Translations under genes and position numbers: made by a program
Source of the DNA: an uncultured Tenacibaculum sp.
GTDB taxonomy: Bacteria; Bacteroidota; Bacteroidia; Flavobacteriales; Flavobacteriaceae
DNA length: 35,447 bases
Reading direction: 5' to 3'
Assembly (NCBI GenBank): GCA_947504185.1
Contig: CANNGJ010000029.1
Span: forward strand, 1-35,447
The notes under the pieces: model-generated
Database searches by the model: none
The model's input: only the letters and a program-made list of their open reading frames with translations
Told to the model about the DNA's origin: nothing
In this document: piece by piece, positions 17,937 to 28,220 of the stretch
Layout: each line of letters begins with the position of its first letter
Numbering within the stretch: position 1 is the stretch's first letter

Positions 17937-19061
17937 ATGGATTTACAAGAATACTTTAAACTCGTTTTTTCAGATTATACACTCCGAACAATTACTATTG
18001 GCACTGCAATTCTAGGTGCTATTTGTGGTATGTTGGGGAGTTTTGCTGTGTTGAGAAAACAAAGCTTGCTAGGAGATGCAATATCTCATGCCGCATTACC
18101 AGGTATTGCAATTGCATTTTTAATTACTGGAACAAAAGACACAAATGTATTATTAATTGGAGCTTTAATAAGTGGGCTAATTGGTGCATTTTGGATTCGA
18201 GGAATTGTAAAAAACACACATTTAAAAACAGATACTGCATTAGGTTTGATTTTATCATTATTCTTTGGTTTTGGAATGTTATTGTTAACGTTTATTCAAA
18301 AACAACCCAATGCAAATCAAGCAGGACTGGATAAATTTCTGTTTGGGCAAGCAGCCACATTGCTAGAAAAAGATGTGTGGTTTATGGTATTAGTAACCAG
18401 TATTTGTTTAGGGGTATTATTACTTTTTTGGAAAGAGTTTAAATTGCTTTTATTTGATGCTGATTATGCTAAAACGTTAGGTTTTAATATAAAGTTTATA
18501 GATATGCTTATTACAAGTTTTATTGTACTAGCTATCGTTTTAGGTTTACAAACAGTTGGTGTAGTGTTAATGAGTGCAATGTTATTGGCACCCGCTGCCG
18601 CCGCGAGACAATGGACAAATAGTTTAAGTACCATGGTAATTCTTGCTGCGGCTTTTGGGGCATTTGCAGGAGTCGTCGGAACAGGTATAAGTGCAAGTCA
18701 ATCAAATTTATCTACTGGGCCAGTAATTGTATTAGTAGCAGCAGTATTTGTAATTTTTTCATTTATTTTTTCGCCATCAAGAGGTTTGTTGTTTCGTCAG
18801 ATTCGATTAATTAAAAACCGTCGTGATTTAAAGTTGCATAAAACCTTAGCTTTTATGTTTGATATTGTTAAAACACATGAAAACAAATCGCACCCGCACA
18901 CCATTAAAATTTTAAATAACTTTCAAGGGTACACAAGAGGAACTTTGAATAAGTTAGCAGAAAAAGATTATATAAATATTACTGGAAATAATTGGGCAAT
19001 GACTGAAGACGGTTATGAATTTGCTCAAAACCTCTATTCAAAAGAAATTAAGAATGAGTAG
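17937..19061 (+). CDS. Metal ABC transporter permease 1 with C-terminal winged-helix-like extension
   Basis: This is a TroC/ZnuB-family (ABC-3) permease. Residues 1-285 form the membrane part with about eight or nine helices and the family features 'LRKQSLLGDAISHAALPGIAIAF' and 'VVLMSAMLLAPAAAARQW'. The membrane part ends at 'SPSRGLL' (R282). Residues 286-374 are additional: a basic linker and a region that reads as a winged helix, with helix KTLAFMFDIVKTH, helix TIKILNNFQG, a third helix TRGTLNKLAEKDYI and a wing ending WAMTEDGYEFAQNLY. Plain ABC-3 permeases are about 270-290 residues long. The last 8 nt overlap the next permease gene. Confidence 0.9.
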   Translation: MDLQEYFKLVFSDYTLRTITIGTAILGAICGMLGSFAVLRKQSLLGDAISHAALPGIAIAFLITGTKDTNVLLIGALISGLIGAFWIRGIVKNTHLKTDTALGLILSLFFGFGMLLLTFIQKQPNANQAGLDKFLFGQAATLLEKDVWFMVLVTSICLGVLLLFWKEFKLLLFDADYAKTLGFNIKFIDMLITSFIVLAIVLGLQTVGVVLMSAMLLAPAAAARQWTNSLSTMVILAAAFGAFAGVVGTGISASQSNLSTGPVIVLVAAVFVIFSFIFSPSRGLLFRQIRLIKNRRDLKLHKTLAFMFDIVKTHENKSHPHTIKILNNFQGYTRGTLNKLAEKDYINITGNNWAMTEDGYEFAQNLYSKEIKNE

Positions 19062-20214
19062 CGCTCAAATAGAAATACAGTTAATTGCAAGTGTTGTAGC
19101 TATAGCTTGTGCCATTCCCGGAACATTTTTAGTGTTGCGTAAAATGGCCTTGATTAGCGATGCAATAAGTCATTCAATTTTACCAGGATTGGTAATTGGT
19201 TTTTTTATTACCCATGATTTGAATTCACCTTTGTTAATTATAATGGGTGCATTGTCAGGGATTTTAACGGTGATATTGGTTGAATATATTCAAAAAACGA
19301 AGTTAGTAAAAGAAGATACTGCCATAGGTTTGGTGTTCCCCGCCTTGTTTAGTATTGGTGTAATTTTAATAGCGAAAAATGCAAATGATGTACATTTAGA
19401 TGTAGATGCTGTTTTATTGGGAGAATTAGCTTTTGCTCCATTCGATAGACTAATGATAAACGGAACTGATTTAGGTCCTAAATCGTTATGGATTATCGGA
19501 ACTATTTTGTTGATAACGCTCGGGTTATTAATCGCTTTTTTTAAAGAGTTAAAGATAAGTACTTTCGACCCTGGTTTGGCTACTGCGCTAGGTTTTTCGC
19601 CAGCAGTTATTCATTATGGATTAATGAGTGTGGCATCTATAACAACCGTTGGCGCATTTGATGCTGTAGGTGCTATTTTAGTAGTTGCATTAATGATTGC
19701 TCCGGCAGCAACAGCCTATTTATTGACCAATGATTTAAAAAAAATGCTCATATTATCGGTCATTTTTGGAGTGTTTTCAGCAATTGCTGGATATTGGTTG
19801 GCTCATTTTTTAGATGCTTCGATCTCAGGTTCTATGACAACTATGTTAGGATTGGTGTTTTTACTCGTATATCTATTTGCACCGAATCGAGGATTAATTT
19901 CTGTTTTATACAGAAACAAGCAACAGCAAAAAGAAGTGCAGTTACTTACTTTTTTACTGCATTTAAATAATCATAGTGAGGAAAAAGAAAGACATATCAA
20001 CCATTTAAATGAACATATTAATTGGCATAAAGTGAAAGCAAAATCTATTGTAGAATTAGCAAAAACCAATAATATGATCTTAATTGATAATAATATAATC
20101 TCACTTACAGAGAAAGGGAAAGTTTTTACTGAAAAAGCAATAGACTATATTATTACTAATGACGATACAGGTATTGAAACCATGAAGGAAGATTTCTTTT
20201 TATTTAGAGGTTAA
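19054..20214 (+). CDS. Metal ABC transporter permease 2 with C-terminal winged-helix-like extension
   Basis: This second ABC-3 permease has 386 residues. I chose the ATG at 19054, which overlaps the previous stop (atgagtag) and gives MSSAQIEIQLIASVVA. A longer frame from 19015 would reach into the upstream gene. The membrane part has 'LRKMALISDAISHSILPGLVIGFF' and 'AVGAILVVALMIAPAATAYLL', ending near 'APNRGLI' (R279). Residues from about 290 to 386 are additional: 'VQLLTFLLHLNNH', a His-rich helix (HINHLNEHINWH), a third helix KAKSIVELAKTNNMI and a wing with ISLTEKGKVFTEKA. The two permeases probably form a heterodimer. No terminator is seen before the helicase gene. Confidence 0.9.
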   Translation: MSSAQIEIQLIASVVAIACAIPGTFLVLRKMALISDAISHSILPGLVIGFFITHDLNSPLLIIMGALSGILTVILVEYIQKTKLVKEDTAIGLVFPALFSIGVILIAKNANDVHLDVDAVLLGELAFAPFDRLMINGTDLGPKSLWIIGTILLITLGLLIAFFKELKISTFDPGLATALGFSPAVIHYGLMSVASITTVGAFDAVGAILVVALMIAPAATAYLLTNDLKKMLILSVIFGVFSAIAGYWLAHFLDASISGSMTTMLGLVFLLVYLFAPNRGLISVLYRNKQQQKEVQLLTFLLHLNNHSEEKERHINHLNEHINWHKVKAKSIVELAKTNNMILIDNNIISLTEKGKVFTEKAIDYIITNDDTGIETMKEDFFLFRG

Positions 20215-20223
20215 AAATCAATA

Positions 20224-20231
20224 TAACTTTG
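20224..20231 (+). promoter_or_regulatory. -7 box for the helicase-nuclease gene
   Basis: TAACTTTG (TAnnTTTG) begins 10 nt after the permease stop; the -33 region falls in the end of the permease gene and has no clear TTG. The predicted leader is about 30 nt to the GTG at 20267. Confidence 0.4.
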
Positions 20232-20266
20232 TGTAAATTCGTACAATTAGTATTTAAAAAATAATT

Positions 20267-23200
20267 GTGCAGCAACCATCCACTTTTCAAGTATATAATG
20301 CTTCAGCAGGTAGCGGGAAAACTTTTACACTAGTAAAAGAGTACCTAAAAGTTTTATTAGGTTCTGAAGATATTTTTCGTTTCCAAAAAATATTAGCAAT
20401 TACATTTACCAACAAAGCAGCGGGGGAAATGAAAGAGCGTGTACTAGATAATTTACACGATTTTTCTGAAGGAATTGAAAATGATTTATATCACTTAATT
20501 ATCAATGAAATTTCAATTGATAAATCAACGCTTCAAGAGAGAAGTAAGAAAGTTTTAGATGCTATTTTGCAAAACTACACTGCATTTTCAATTACTACAA
20601 TTGACAGTTTTACACATAAAATTATTAAAAGTTTTGCCTATGATTTAGGATTGTCGCTAAATTTCGAAGTAGAAATGGATGCTGTGTCTTTGTTAAATGA
20701 AGCAGTAGATGTGTTAATTTCTAAAATAGGAACAGATAAAGATCTAACAAAACTACTAATTGAATTCTCATTAGATAAAGCAGATGATGATAAATCGTGG
20801 GACATTTCTAGAGAACTAAATGAGTTTTCTAAAATTCTTTTAAGTGAGGATGATGTAAAACACTTTAAAGAGTTAGCAGATAAAAAATTAGACAACTTCA
20901 CGGAGTTAAAAACAAAACTAACCAAGCATCAAAAAGAAATTAAAGAACATTTACAAAAAATAGGAGTTAGAGGCATAGAAGTTATAGAAAAAGAACAGTT
21001 AGATCATAAAGATTTTTATCGATCTATGTTGCCTAATCATTTTGTATCGCTCTCAAAGAATCCAGATAAAGCAAAGTTTTTTGACAACTCTAAACTTAGA
21101 GAACGGATAGAAGAGAATAATTTTTATGCCAAGTCAAAATCAGATGCAATAAAAAATGCAATAGAAAATATTCTGCCAGAGTTATTACAATTGTATATGA
21201 AGTCTGAAGAATTGTATCAGCAATTTCTGATGAATAAATTAGCATTAAAAAGTATTATTCCTTTAGCAGTTTTAAACTATGTTAATACAGAGTTAGCTGA
21301 GATAAAAGAAGAAAATAATATTCAGTTAAATGCAGAATTTAATCAGTTAATTTCTGAAAACATTAAAGATCAGCCTACACCTTTTATTTATGAACGAATA
21401 GGGCAGCGTTTTATGCATTATTTTATTGATGAAATGCAAGATACGTCTGTATTGCAATGGCAAAATTTAATTCCATTAATAGATAATGCGCTGGCACAAG
21501 AAAATAGTAATTTGCTTATTGTTGGTGATGGGAAGCAAGCGATTTATAGATGGCGAGGAGGAAAAGCAGAACAATTTATTGGTTTGGGTTCTAGAGAAGA
21601 TAATCCATTTCATATTCATAAGGAAAACGAAACATTAGAAACGAATTATAGAAGTTATTCAGAAATAATAAATTTCAATAACTCATTTTTTCAGCATACA
21701 GCAAGTTTTTTACAAAATGAGAATTATAGTCAGTTATTTGTTGAAGGAAATAAGCAATTAGAAAACGCTAAAAAAGGAGGATTTGTATCAATTTCATTTT
21801 TAGAAAAAGAGGAAAATAAAGAGGATGAGATTTTAAAATATCCAAAGACGGTTTTAGAAAAGATAAACGATTTACAATCAAAATTTTCTTTAAATGAAAT
21901 TTGTGTATTAGTTCGTAAAAAGAAAGAAGGGGTTGCTGTTGCAAATTATTTATCAGAAAATGGAATTAATATTATTTCTTCCGAAACGTTGTTGCTTCAG
22001 AATAGTGCAAAAGTTAATTTTGTAATAAACCTATTACAGGTAATTCAACATCCAAATGATAAAGAAACATTATTAGAGGCATTGTACTTTTTACATGAAC
22101 ATTTAAAAATAGAAGAAGCCAAACATTCTTTTATATCTAAATTAATTAAAAACACGAATGAAAGTGTTTTTGAAGAATTAAGAGAGTGTGGAATAATCTT
22201 TCAGTTATCACATTTCCACTTATTGCCATTTTATGAAAAAGTAGAAGAAATTATACGAGGGTTTCATTTAATTGATTCATCCGATGCTTACATACAATTT
22301 TTTTTAGATGTGGTGTTAGAACAACAAAGAAAAGGAACAAGTGTTCAAGAGTTTTTAGAGTTTTGGGAAGGAAAAAAACATAATTTAAGCATTGTTGCTC
22401 CTGAGAATGGAAATGCAGTTCAGGTAATGACAATCCATAAATCTAAAGGGTTAGAGTTTCCAGTGGTGATTTTCCCTTATGATCTAGATATTTATCGTCA
22501 AGTGAACCCAAAAGTATGGTTAAATGAGTTACCTGAAAATTACGACTCCTTTAAAGAATTATTAGTGCCGTTTAATAAAGATTTGAATTATGTAAATGAT
22601 AGGGGAGCCGAAATATATCAACAGCAGAGAGAGGAATTAGAGCTTGATAATTTTAATTTATTGTATGTTGCTTTAACTCGAGCAGTAGAACAGTTGTTTA
22701 TTGTTACAGAAAAAAGAATGAATAAGGCCGGTGAGAATACTAATTATTATTCAGGAATTTTTATTAATTATTTGAAAGGGGAAGGGGTTTGGAATGAAGA
22801 AGATTTAGAATATTGTTTTGGAAGTTCAGAAAGAGTTAGTGAAATGAAAGAAATAATATCTTCTACAACTATTCAAAGAGATTTTATTTCTACTCCATGG
22901 CAAGAGCATCATATTAAAATGTTAGCAAGTGCCTCTAAATTATGGGATACCGAACAAGGAAAGGCTATTGAATTTGGGAACTTAATTCATGAAATGATGT
23001 CAAAAATCATTGCAAGAGAAGATGTAAAGAAGATAGTGAATCAATATGTGCAACAAGGAGTTATAAAAGAAGAAGAAGGTGAACAAATAGAAATAAGTAT
23101 TAATAGAATCGTTACGCATCCTGAGTTAGAAAATTATTATTCAAATGATTCCATAATATATAATGAGAGAGAAATAGTAGATGTAGATAATCAAATTATG

Positions 23201-23389
23201 ATTCCAGATAGGCTTGTTTTTCAAAAGAACAAAGAAGTTGTGATTATAGATTATAAGACTGGAAAACCTTCAAAAAGCTACCATCAACAATTATTGAGAT
23301 ATGAACGAGTTTTAAAATCTATGAACTTTATAGTAACTAAAAAACTGCTTATATATATTAATGAAGAAATTTTGGTTGAAGAAGTTTAA
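20267..23389 (+). CDS. RecB/AddA-like UvrD-family helicase with C-terminal PD-(D/E)XK nuclease domain
   Basis: The 1040-residue protein joins a superfamily 1 helicase and a nuclease. Walker A is NASAGSGKT (11-19), motif Ia is 'LAITFTNKAAGEMKERV', motif II is IDEMQDTS (D388, E389), motif III is 'GDGKQAIYRWRGG', motif V is 'VMTIHKSKGLEFPVVIFP' and motif VI is 'LLYVALTRAVEQL'. The nuclease part has H908 (GNLIHEMM), D981 (PDRLVF) and D995-x-K997 (IIDYKTGKP), the RecB-nuclease pattern. It processes double-strand DNA ends for recombination, in the cytosol. The start is GTG at 20267; the next Met in frame is at about residue 55, after the Walker motif. No AddB or RecC partner gene is in the window. 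Confidence 0.9.
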   Translation: MQQPSTFQVYNASAGSGKTFTLVKEYLKVLLGSEDIFRFQKILAITFTNKAAGEMKERVLDNLHDFSEGIENDLYHLIINEISIDKSTLQERSKKVLDAILQNYTAFSITTIDSFTHKIIKSFAYDLGLSLNFEVEMDAVSLLNEAVDVLISKIGTDKDLTKLLIEFSLDKADDDKSWDISRELNEFSKILLSEDDVKHFKELADKKLDNFTELKTKLTKHQKEIKEHLQKIGVRGIEVIEKEQLDHKDFYRSMLPNHFVSLSKNPDKAKFFDNSKLRERIEENNFYAKSKSDAIKNAIENILPELLQLYMKSEELYQQFLMNKLALKSIIPLAVLNYVNTELAEIKEENNIQLNAEFNQLISENIKDQPTPFIYERIGQRFMHYFIDEMQDTSVLQWQNLIPLIDNALAQENSNLLIVGDGKQAIYRWRGGKAEQFIGLGSREDNPFHIHKENETLETNYRSYSEIINFNNSFFQHTASFLQNENYSQLFVEGNKQLENAKKGGFVSISFLEKEENKEDEILKYPKTVLEKINDLQSKFSLNEICVLVRKKKEGVAVANYLSENGINIISSETLLLQNSAKVNFVINLLQVIQHPNDKETLLEALYFLHEHLKIEEAKHSFISKLIKNTNESVFEELRECGIIFQLSHFHLLPFYEKVEEIIRGFHLIDSSDAYIQFFLDVVLEQQRKGTSVQEFLEFWEGKKHNLSIVAPENGNAVQVMTIHKSKGLEFPVVIFPYDLDIYRQVNPKVWLNELPENYDSFKELLVPFNKDLNYVNDRGAEIYQQQREELELDNFNLLYVALTRAVEQLFIVTEKRMNKAGENTNYYSGIFINYLKGEGVWNEEDLEYCFGSSERVSEMKEIISSTTIQRDFISTPWQEHHIKMLASASKLWDTEQGKAIEFGNLIHEMMSKIIAREDVKKIVNQYVQQGVIKEEEGEQIEISINRIVTHPELENYYSNDSIIYNEREIVDVDNQIMIPDRLVFQKNKEVVIIDYKTGKPSKSYHQQLLRYERVLKSMNFIVTKKLLIYINEEILVEEV

Positions 23390-23401
23390 GAATTAACTTT
23401 G
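23371..23401 (+). promoter_or_regulatory. Consensus promoter of kbl, inside the end of the helicase gene
   Basis: TTTG at 23371-23374 and TAACTTTG at 23394-23401 are 19 nt apart, matching the -33/-7 elements of the phylum. Transcription would start near 23406, 30 nt before the kbl ATG. Confidence 0.65.
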
Positions 23402-23435
23402 ACCTTTTAAAACAAACAACTTTCAAACATAAATT

Positions 23436-24629
23436 ATGTACGGGAAAATAAAACAACAACTACAGCAAGAAATTCAGGATATAAAAGATGCTGGATTATA
23501 TAAGTCGGAAAGAATTATTACTTCGTCGCAAGATGCAGTGATTAAAATATCAACAGGAGAAGAGGTGATTAATTTTTGTGCTAATAATTATTTAGGATTG
23601 TCAAATCATCCAGAAGTAATTCAAGCAGCAAAAGATACAATGGACACTCATGGTTTCGGAATGTCATCTGTTCGATTTATTTGTGGTACTCAAGATATCC
23701 ATAAAGATTTAGAAAAAAAGATAGCAGATTTTTATACAACTGAAGACACTATATTATACGCTGCAGCTTTCGATGCTAATGGAGGAGTTTTTGAACCATT
23801 ACTTACAAAAGAAGACGCGATTATATCAGATAGTTTAAATCATGCTTCTATTATAGATGGCGTTCGTTTGTGTAAAGCAGCACGTTATCGTTATAATAAT
23901 AACGACATGGCTTCTTTAGAAGAGCAATTAATTGAAGCAAATAAGCAGAATCATAGATTTAAGATTATTGTTACCGATGGAGTTTTCTCAATGGATGGAA
24001 TTGTAGCTGAGTTAGATAAAATATGTGATTTAGCAGATAAGTATGATGCAATGGTAATGGTTGATGAATGTCATGCTGCTGGTTTTATAGGTGAAAATGG
24101 ACGTGGTACCGTAGAACTAAAGAATGTAATGGATCGTGTTGATATAGTAACTGGAACATTAGGTAAGGCTTTAGGTGGTGCAATGGGAGGCTATACAACT
24201 GGTAAAAAAGAAATTATTGAAATTTTACGCCAACGTTCACGACCATATTTATTTTCAAATTCATTAGCACCTGCAATTGTAGGGGCGTCATTAAAAGTAT
24301 TTGATTTACTGTCTAATGATACCTCACTTCGTGATAAATTAGAGTGGAATACCAATTATTTTAGAACAGAAATGGAAAAAGCAGGTTTCGATTTAGTTGG
24401 AGCTGATGCTGCAATTGTACCCGTCATGTTATACGATGCAAAGCTTTCTCAAACAATGGCAAATAAACTATTAGAGGAAGGTATTTATGTAATAGGTTTT
24501 TTCTTTCCAGTAGTACCAAAAGAGCAAGCTAGAATAAGAGTTCAGCTCTCAGCAGCTCATGAAAAGGAACACATAGATAAAGCAATAGAAGCTTTTGTTA
24601 AGGTGGGTAAAGAACTCAAAGTGATTTAA
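23436..24629 (+). CDS. kbl: Glycine C-acetyltransferase (2-amino-3-ketobutyrate CoA ligase)
   Basis: The 397-residue protein is a PLP-dependent alpha-oxoamine synthase. Kbl cleaves 2-amino-3-ketobutyrate with CoA to glycine and acetyl-CoA, the second step of threonine breakdown. The Schiff-base lysine is K244 in [19 protein letters not shown]. Other PLP-site motifs are '[18 protein letters not shown]', '[15 protein letters not shown]' and '[18 protein letters not shown]'. Length and the full-length match to Kbl, including its '[17 protein letters not shown]' start, favour Kbl over BioF, HemA or serine palmitoyltransferase. The usual partner tdh is not adjacent. It has its own promoter. Confidence 0.93.
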   Translation: MYGKIKQQLQQEIQDIKDAGLYKSERIITSSQDAVIKISTGEEVINFCANNYLGLSNHPEVIQAAKDTMDTHGFGMSSVRFICGTQDIHKDLEKKIADFYTTEDTILYAAAFDANGGVFEPLLTKEDAIISDSLNHASIIDGVRLCKAARYRYNNNDMASLEEQLIEANKQNHRFKIIVTDGVFSMDGIVAELDKICDLADKYDAMVMVDECHAAGFIGENGRGTVELKNVMDRVDIVTGTLGKALGGAMGGYTTGKKEIIEILRQRSRPYLFSNSLAPAIVGASLKVFDLLSNDTSLRDKLEWNTNYFRTEMEKAGFDLVGADAAIVPVMLYDAKLSQTMANKLLEEGIYVIGFFFPVVPKEQARIRVQLSAAHEKEHIDKAIEAFVKVGKELKVI

Positions 24630-24646
24630 TAAGATTTAGTAAAAAC

Positions 24647-24709
24647 TTGCTTTTATTATAACTTTTTGTAGATTTGCTTTTGTAAATAAGTTTTAACAAC
24701 TTACATTTG
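24647..24709 (+). promoter_or_regulatory. Two tandem consensus promoters upstream of the OmpA-family gene
   Basis: P1 has TTG at 24647-24649, 19 nt, then TAGATTTG at 24669-24676. P2 has TTG at 24680-24682, 19 nt, then TACATTTG at 24702-24709. Both fit TTG-N19-TAnnTTTG and are shifted by exactly 33 nt. Transcripts would begin near 24681 and 24714, 68 and 35 nt before the ATG. Confidence 0.7.
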
Positions 24710-24748
24710 CGTTATATATAAACGAACTTTTAATTTAAATTTTTAATA

Positions 24749-26107
24749 ATGAAACAAATCAAATTAGCTGTGATAGCTTTGTTTACGTTCGCTACTGTAG
24801 GAACGATAAACGCACAGGATTCAGATAACCCATGGGCGGTTGGGTTTGGAGTTAACGCGGTTGACGTTAGAATTCCAACTGACTTTGGAGATTATGCAAA
24901 AGATTATATCGGTACTAGCGACTGGAATATCTTACCATCTATTTCAAGAATAACTGTTGATAGATACTTAAACGATGGTTTTACTTTACAGTTAGCTGGG
25001 TCTATCAATAAAATTGAGACTTTTAGAACTGAAGATGATATGGATGAACTTTATTGGGCTATCGATGCAAATGTAAAATACGATTTAAATAATTTATTTG
25101 GAGATACTTCATGGTTTGATCCTTATGTATATTTAGGTGGTGGTTATACTTCTTTAGCAGATGAAGGTGAAGGAATGTTAAACGCAGGTTTAGGATTCAA
25201 TACTTGGTTTAATGATAACTTAGGTTTAAACTTTCAATCTGGAGGTAAAAAAGAATTTGCTGATAAAGTACAAGATCACTTCCAACATTCAGTTGGGTTA
25301 GTATTTAAGTTCGGAGGAACTGATACTGATGGTGATGGTATCTTTGATAAAGATGATGCATGTCCAGAAGTTGCTGGTTTAAAAGAATTCAACGGATGTC
25401 CTGATACTGATAATGATGGTATCAAAGATTCTGATGATGCATGTCCAGAAGTTGCTGGTTTAGCTGCTTTAAATGGATGTCCTGATACTGATGGAGATGG
25501 TATTGCTGATAAAGACGATGCTTGTCCTACTGTAAAAGGAATTAAAGCTAACAACGGATGTCCTGATGCTGATGGAGACGGTGTAGTTGATAGTAAAGAT
25601 AAATGTCCTAATACTGCAGGTCCTGCAGCAAATAATGGATGTCCTTGGCCTGATACTGATGGTGATGGAGTTTTAGATAAAGACGATAAATGTCCTAAAG
25701 TTGCAGGTGTTGCTTCTAACAATGGATGTCCTGAAGTAATTATTGTTGAAGAAGCTGTAGCTAGATTAAACGATTTCGCAAGAGCTATCTACTTTAACTC
25801 AGGAAGAACTTCTTTTAGAACTGGTGTAACTGGTAAATTAGATTTAATTGCTGGAATTATGAAAGAATACCCTAAAGCTAACTTTAGTGTACAAGGTCAT
25901 ACTGATAGTCAAGGTGGAGCTGCTTCTAACATGAGATTATCTGAAAGAAGAGCGAAAGCTGTTTTAGATTACTTAGTTAACAACGGTGGTATTTCTTCTT
26001 CAAGATTATCTTCTGCTGGATTCGGTGAAGATTACCCAATCGCAGATAACAAAACTAGAGCTGGTAGAGCTCAAAACAGACGTGTTGAAATTAAATTAGT
26101 AAAATAA
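24749..26107 (+). CDS. OmpA-family outer-membrane protein with thrombospondin type 3 repeats
   Basis: The 452-residue protein has a signal peptide (about 1-22, GTINAQ). A beta-barrel-like N-terminal domain (about 23-185) is followed by five Asp-rich TSP3 repeats (about 190-330, of the type DTDGDGIxDKDDACP...NGCP), which bind calcium. The C-terminal OmpA domain (about 340-452) has '[25 protein letters not shown]' and '[15 protein letters not shown]', the peptidoglycan-binding motif with its Asp and Arg. It likely links the outer membrane to the cell wall and is usually very abundant in this group, which fits the two strong-looking promoters. It is a single-gene unit ending at a terminator. Confidence 0.92.
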   Translation: MKQIKLAVIALFTFATVGTINAQDSDNPWAVGFGVNAVDVRIPTDFGDYAKDYIGTSDWNILPSISRITVDRYLNDGFTLQLAGSINKIETFRTEDDMDELYWAIDANVKYDLNNLFGDTSWFDPYVYLGGGYTSLADEGEGMLNAGLGFNTWFNDNLGLNFQSGGKKEFADKVQDHFQHSVGLVFKFGGTDTDGDGIFDKDDACPEVAGLKEFNGCPDTDNDGIKDSDDACPEVAGLAALNGCPDTDGDGIADKDDACPTVKGIKANNGCPDADGDGVVDSKDKCPNTAGPAANNGCPWPDTDGDGVLDKDDKCPKVAGVASNNGCPEVIIVEEAVARLNDFARAIYFNSGRTSFRTGVTGKLDLIAGIMKEYPKANFSVQGHTDSQGGAASNMRLSERRAKAVLDYLVNNGGISSSRLSSAGFGEDYPIADNKTRAGRAQNRRVEIKLVK

Positions 26108-26126
26108 TTTATATCACATATAATAT

Positions 26127-26155
26127 AAAGCCTCGCGATTGCGAGGCTTTTTTTA
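26127..26155 (+). terminator. Terminator of the OmpA-family gene
   Basis: The stem aaagcctcgc/gcgaggcttt (26127-26136 and 26141-26150) with a gatt loop is followed by TTTT, 19 nt after the stop. Confidence 0.9.
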
Positions 26156-26211
26156 TGGAATATTTTTGAGAAAAATACTGTAAAACACTTTTTAAATTCC
26201 ACTAAAAAAAT

Positions 26212-26219
26212 TACCTTTG
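26212..26219 (+). promoter_or_regulatory. -7 box of atpD-atpC
   Basis: TACCTTTG fits TAnnTTTG, about 58 nt before the predicted leader's end at the atpD ATG. No TTG is seen 19 nt upstream. The leader holds a small hairpin, gagct-aa-agctc. Confidence 0.45.
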
Positions 26220-26269
26220 CACCTTGAAAAAAGGAGCTAAAGCTCACATAGCAAATTAAATAACTTTAA

Positions 26270-27793
<1,524 letters not shown>

Positions 27794-27832
27794 TTCAAAT
27801 AACAATTAACAATAATTAATTCTATTGAAATT

Positions 27833-28126
27833 ATGTTTTTAGAAATTGTAACTCCAGAAGCTATCTTGTTTTCATCAGAAGTTGATTCTGTTACTGTACC
27901 AGGTATTACCGGTGAATTTCAGATTTTAAATAATCACGCACCAGTTGTATCTATTTTAAATGAAGGAACTGTAAAGGTTCATGTTCATACACAGAATCAT
28001 TTAGTATTTGATGATTTACATGGAAGCATTGTAAGTTTACCAGAAGATGATAAAGTTTTAACTTTAGCTATTAAATCTGGAACTATCGAAATGAAAGATA
28101 ATAAAGCAATTATCCTTGCAGATTAA
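27833..28126 (+). CDS. atpC: F1Fo ATP synthase epsilon subunit, short form
   Basis: At 97 residues this is only the N-terminal beta-sandwich of epsilon: 'MFLEIVTPEAILFSSEVDSVTVPGITGEFQILNNHAPVVSIL'. The C-terminal helical hairpin of E. coli epsilon (about 40-45 residues more) is absent. That helix inhibits ATP hydrolysis, so this enzyme should lack epsilon inhibition. The short form is usual in Bacteroidota. It is in an operon with atpD and ends at a terminator. Confidence 0.93.
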   Translation: MFLEIVTPEAILFSSEVDSVTVPGITGEFQILNNHAPVVSILNEGTVKVHVHTQNHLVFDDLHGSIVSLPEDDKVLTLAIKSGTIEMKDNKAIILAD

Positions 28127-28143
28127 TTGTTTTTAAATCATAG

Positions 28144-28175
28144 AAAAAAGCCAAACATTATGTTTGGCTTTTTTT
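28144..28175 (+). terminator. Terminator of atpD-atpC
   Basis: The stem aaaaaagccaaaca/tgtttggctttttt (28144-28157 and 28161-28174) with a tta loop lies 18 nt after the atpC stop. Confidence 0.9.
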
Positions 28176-28188
28176 ATACAATAAAGTA

Positions 28189-28215
28189 TTGGAAAACTGA
28201 ATTTAACTATCTTTG
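28189..28215 (+). promoter_or_regulatory. tatA promoter with almost no leader
   Basis: TTG at 28189-28191 and TATCTTTG at 28208-28215 (gap 16 nt, shorter than the 19-20 nt seen elsewhere in the window). The ATG at 28221 begins 5 nt after the box, about where transcription should start. Confidence 0.5.
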
Positions 28216-28220
28216 CAGTA

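Noticed and set aside
18023..18334. 103-residue frame inside permease 1
   Set aside because: Out-of-frame shadow of a complete permease; composition rich in Cys, Trp and Asn as expected of a wrong frame.
19015..19053. Upstream ATG for permease 2
   Set aside because: It would overlap permease 1 by 47 nt and add a hydrophilic 'MNLLKTSIQKKLR' before the first membrane helix; the 8-nt overlap start at 19054 is far more usual.
15542..20214. Considered whether the locus is a siderophore or haem uptake island
   Set aside because: The His3-Asp binding protein and ABC-3 permeases are of the Mn/Zn/Fe ion class, not the BtuF/FhuD siderophore class, and no haem or siderophore enzyme genes are nearby.
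25276..25722. 148-residue open frame antisense to the OmpA-family gene
   Set aside because: It is produced by the repeated GATACTGATGG-type TSP3 codons read backwards; Ser/Pro-rich repeats with no family character and no promoter.
25318..25740. Tandem repeat that could be mistaken for a CRISPR or satellite array
   Set aside because: The repeats are in frame, codon-diverged and encode calcium-binding TSP3 motifs, so they are protein repeats.
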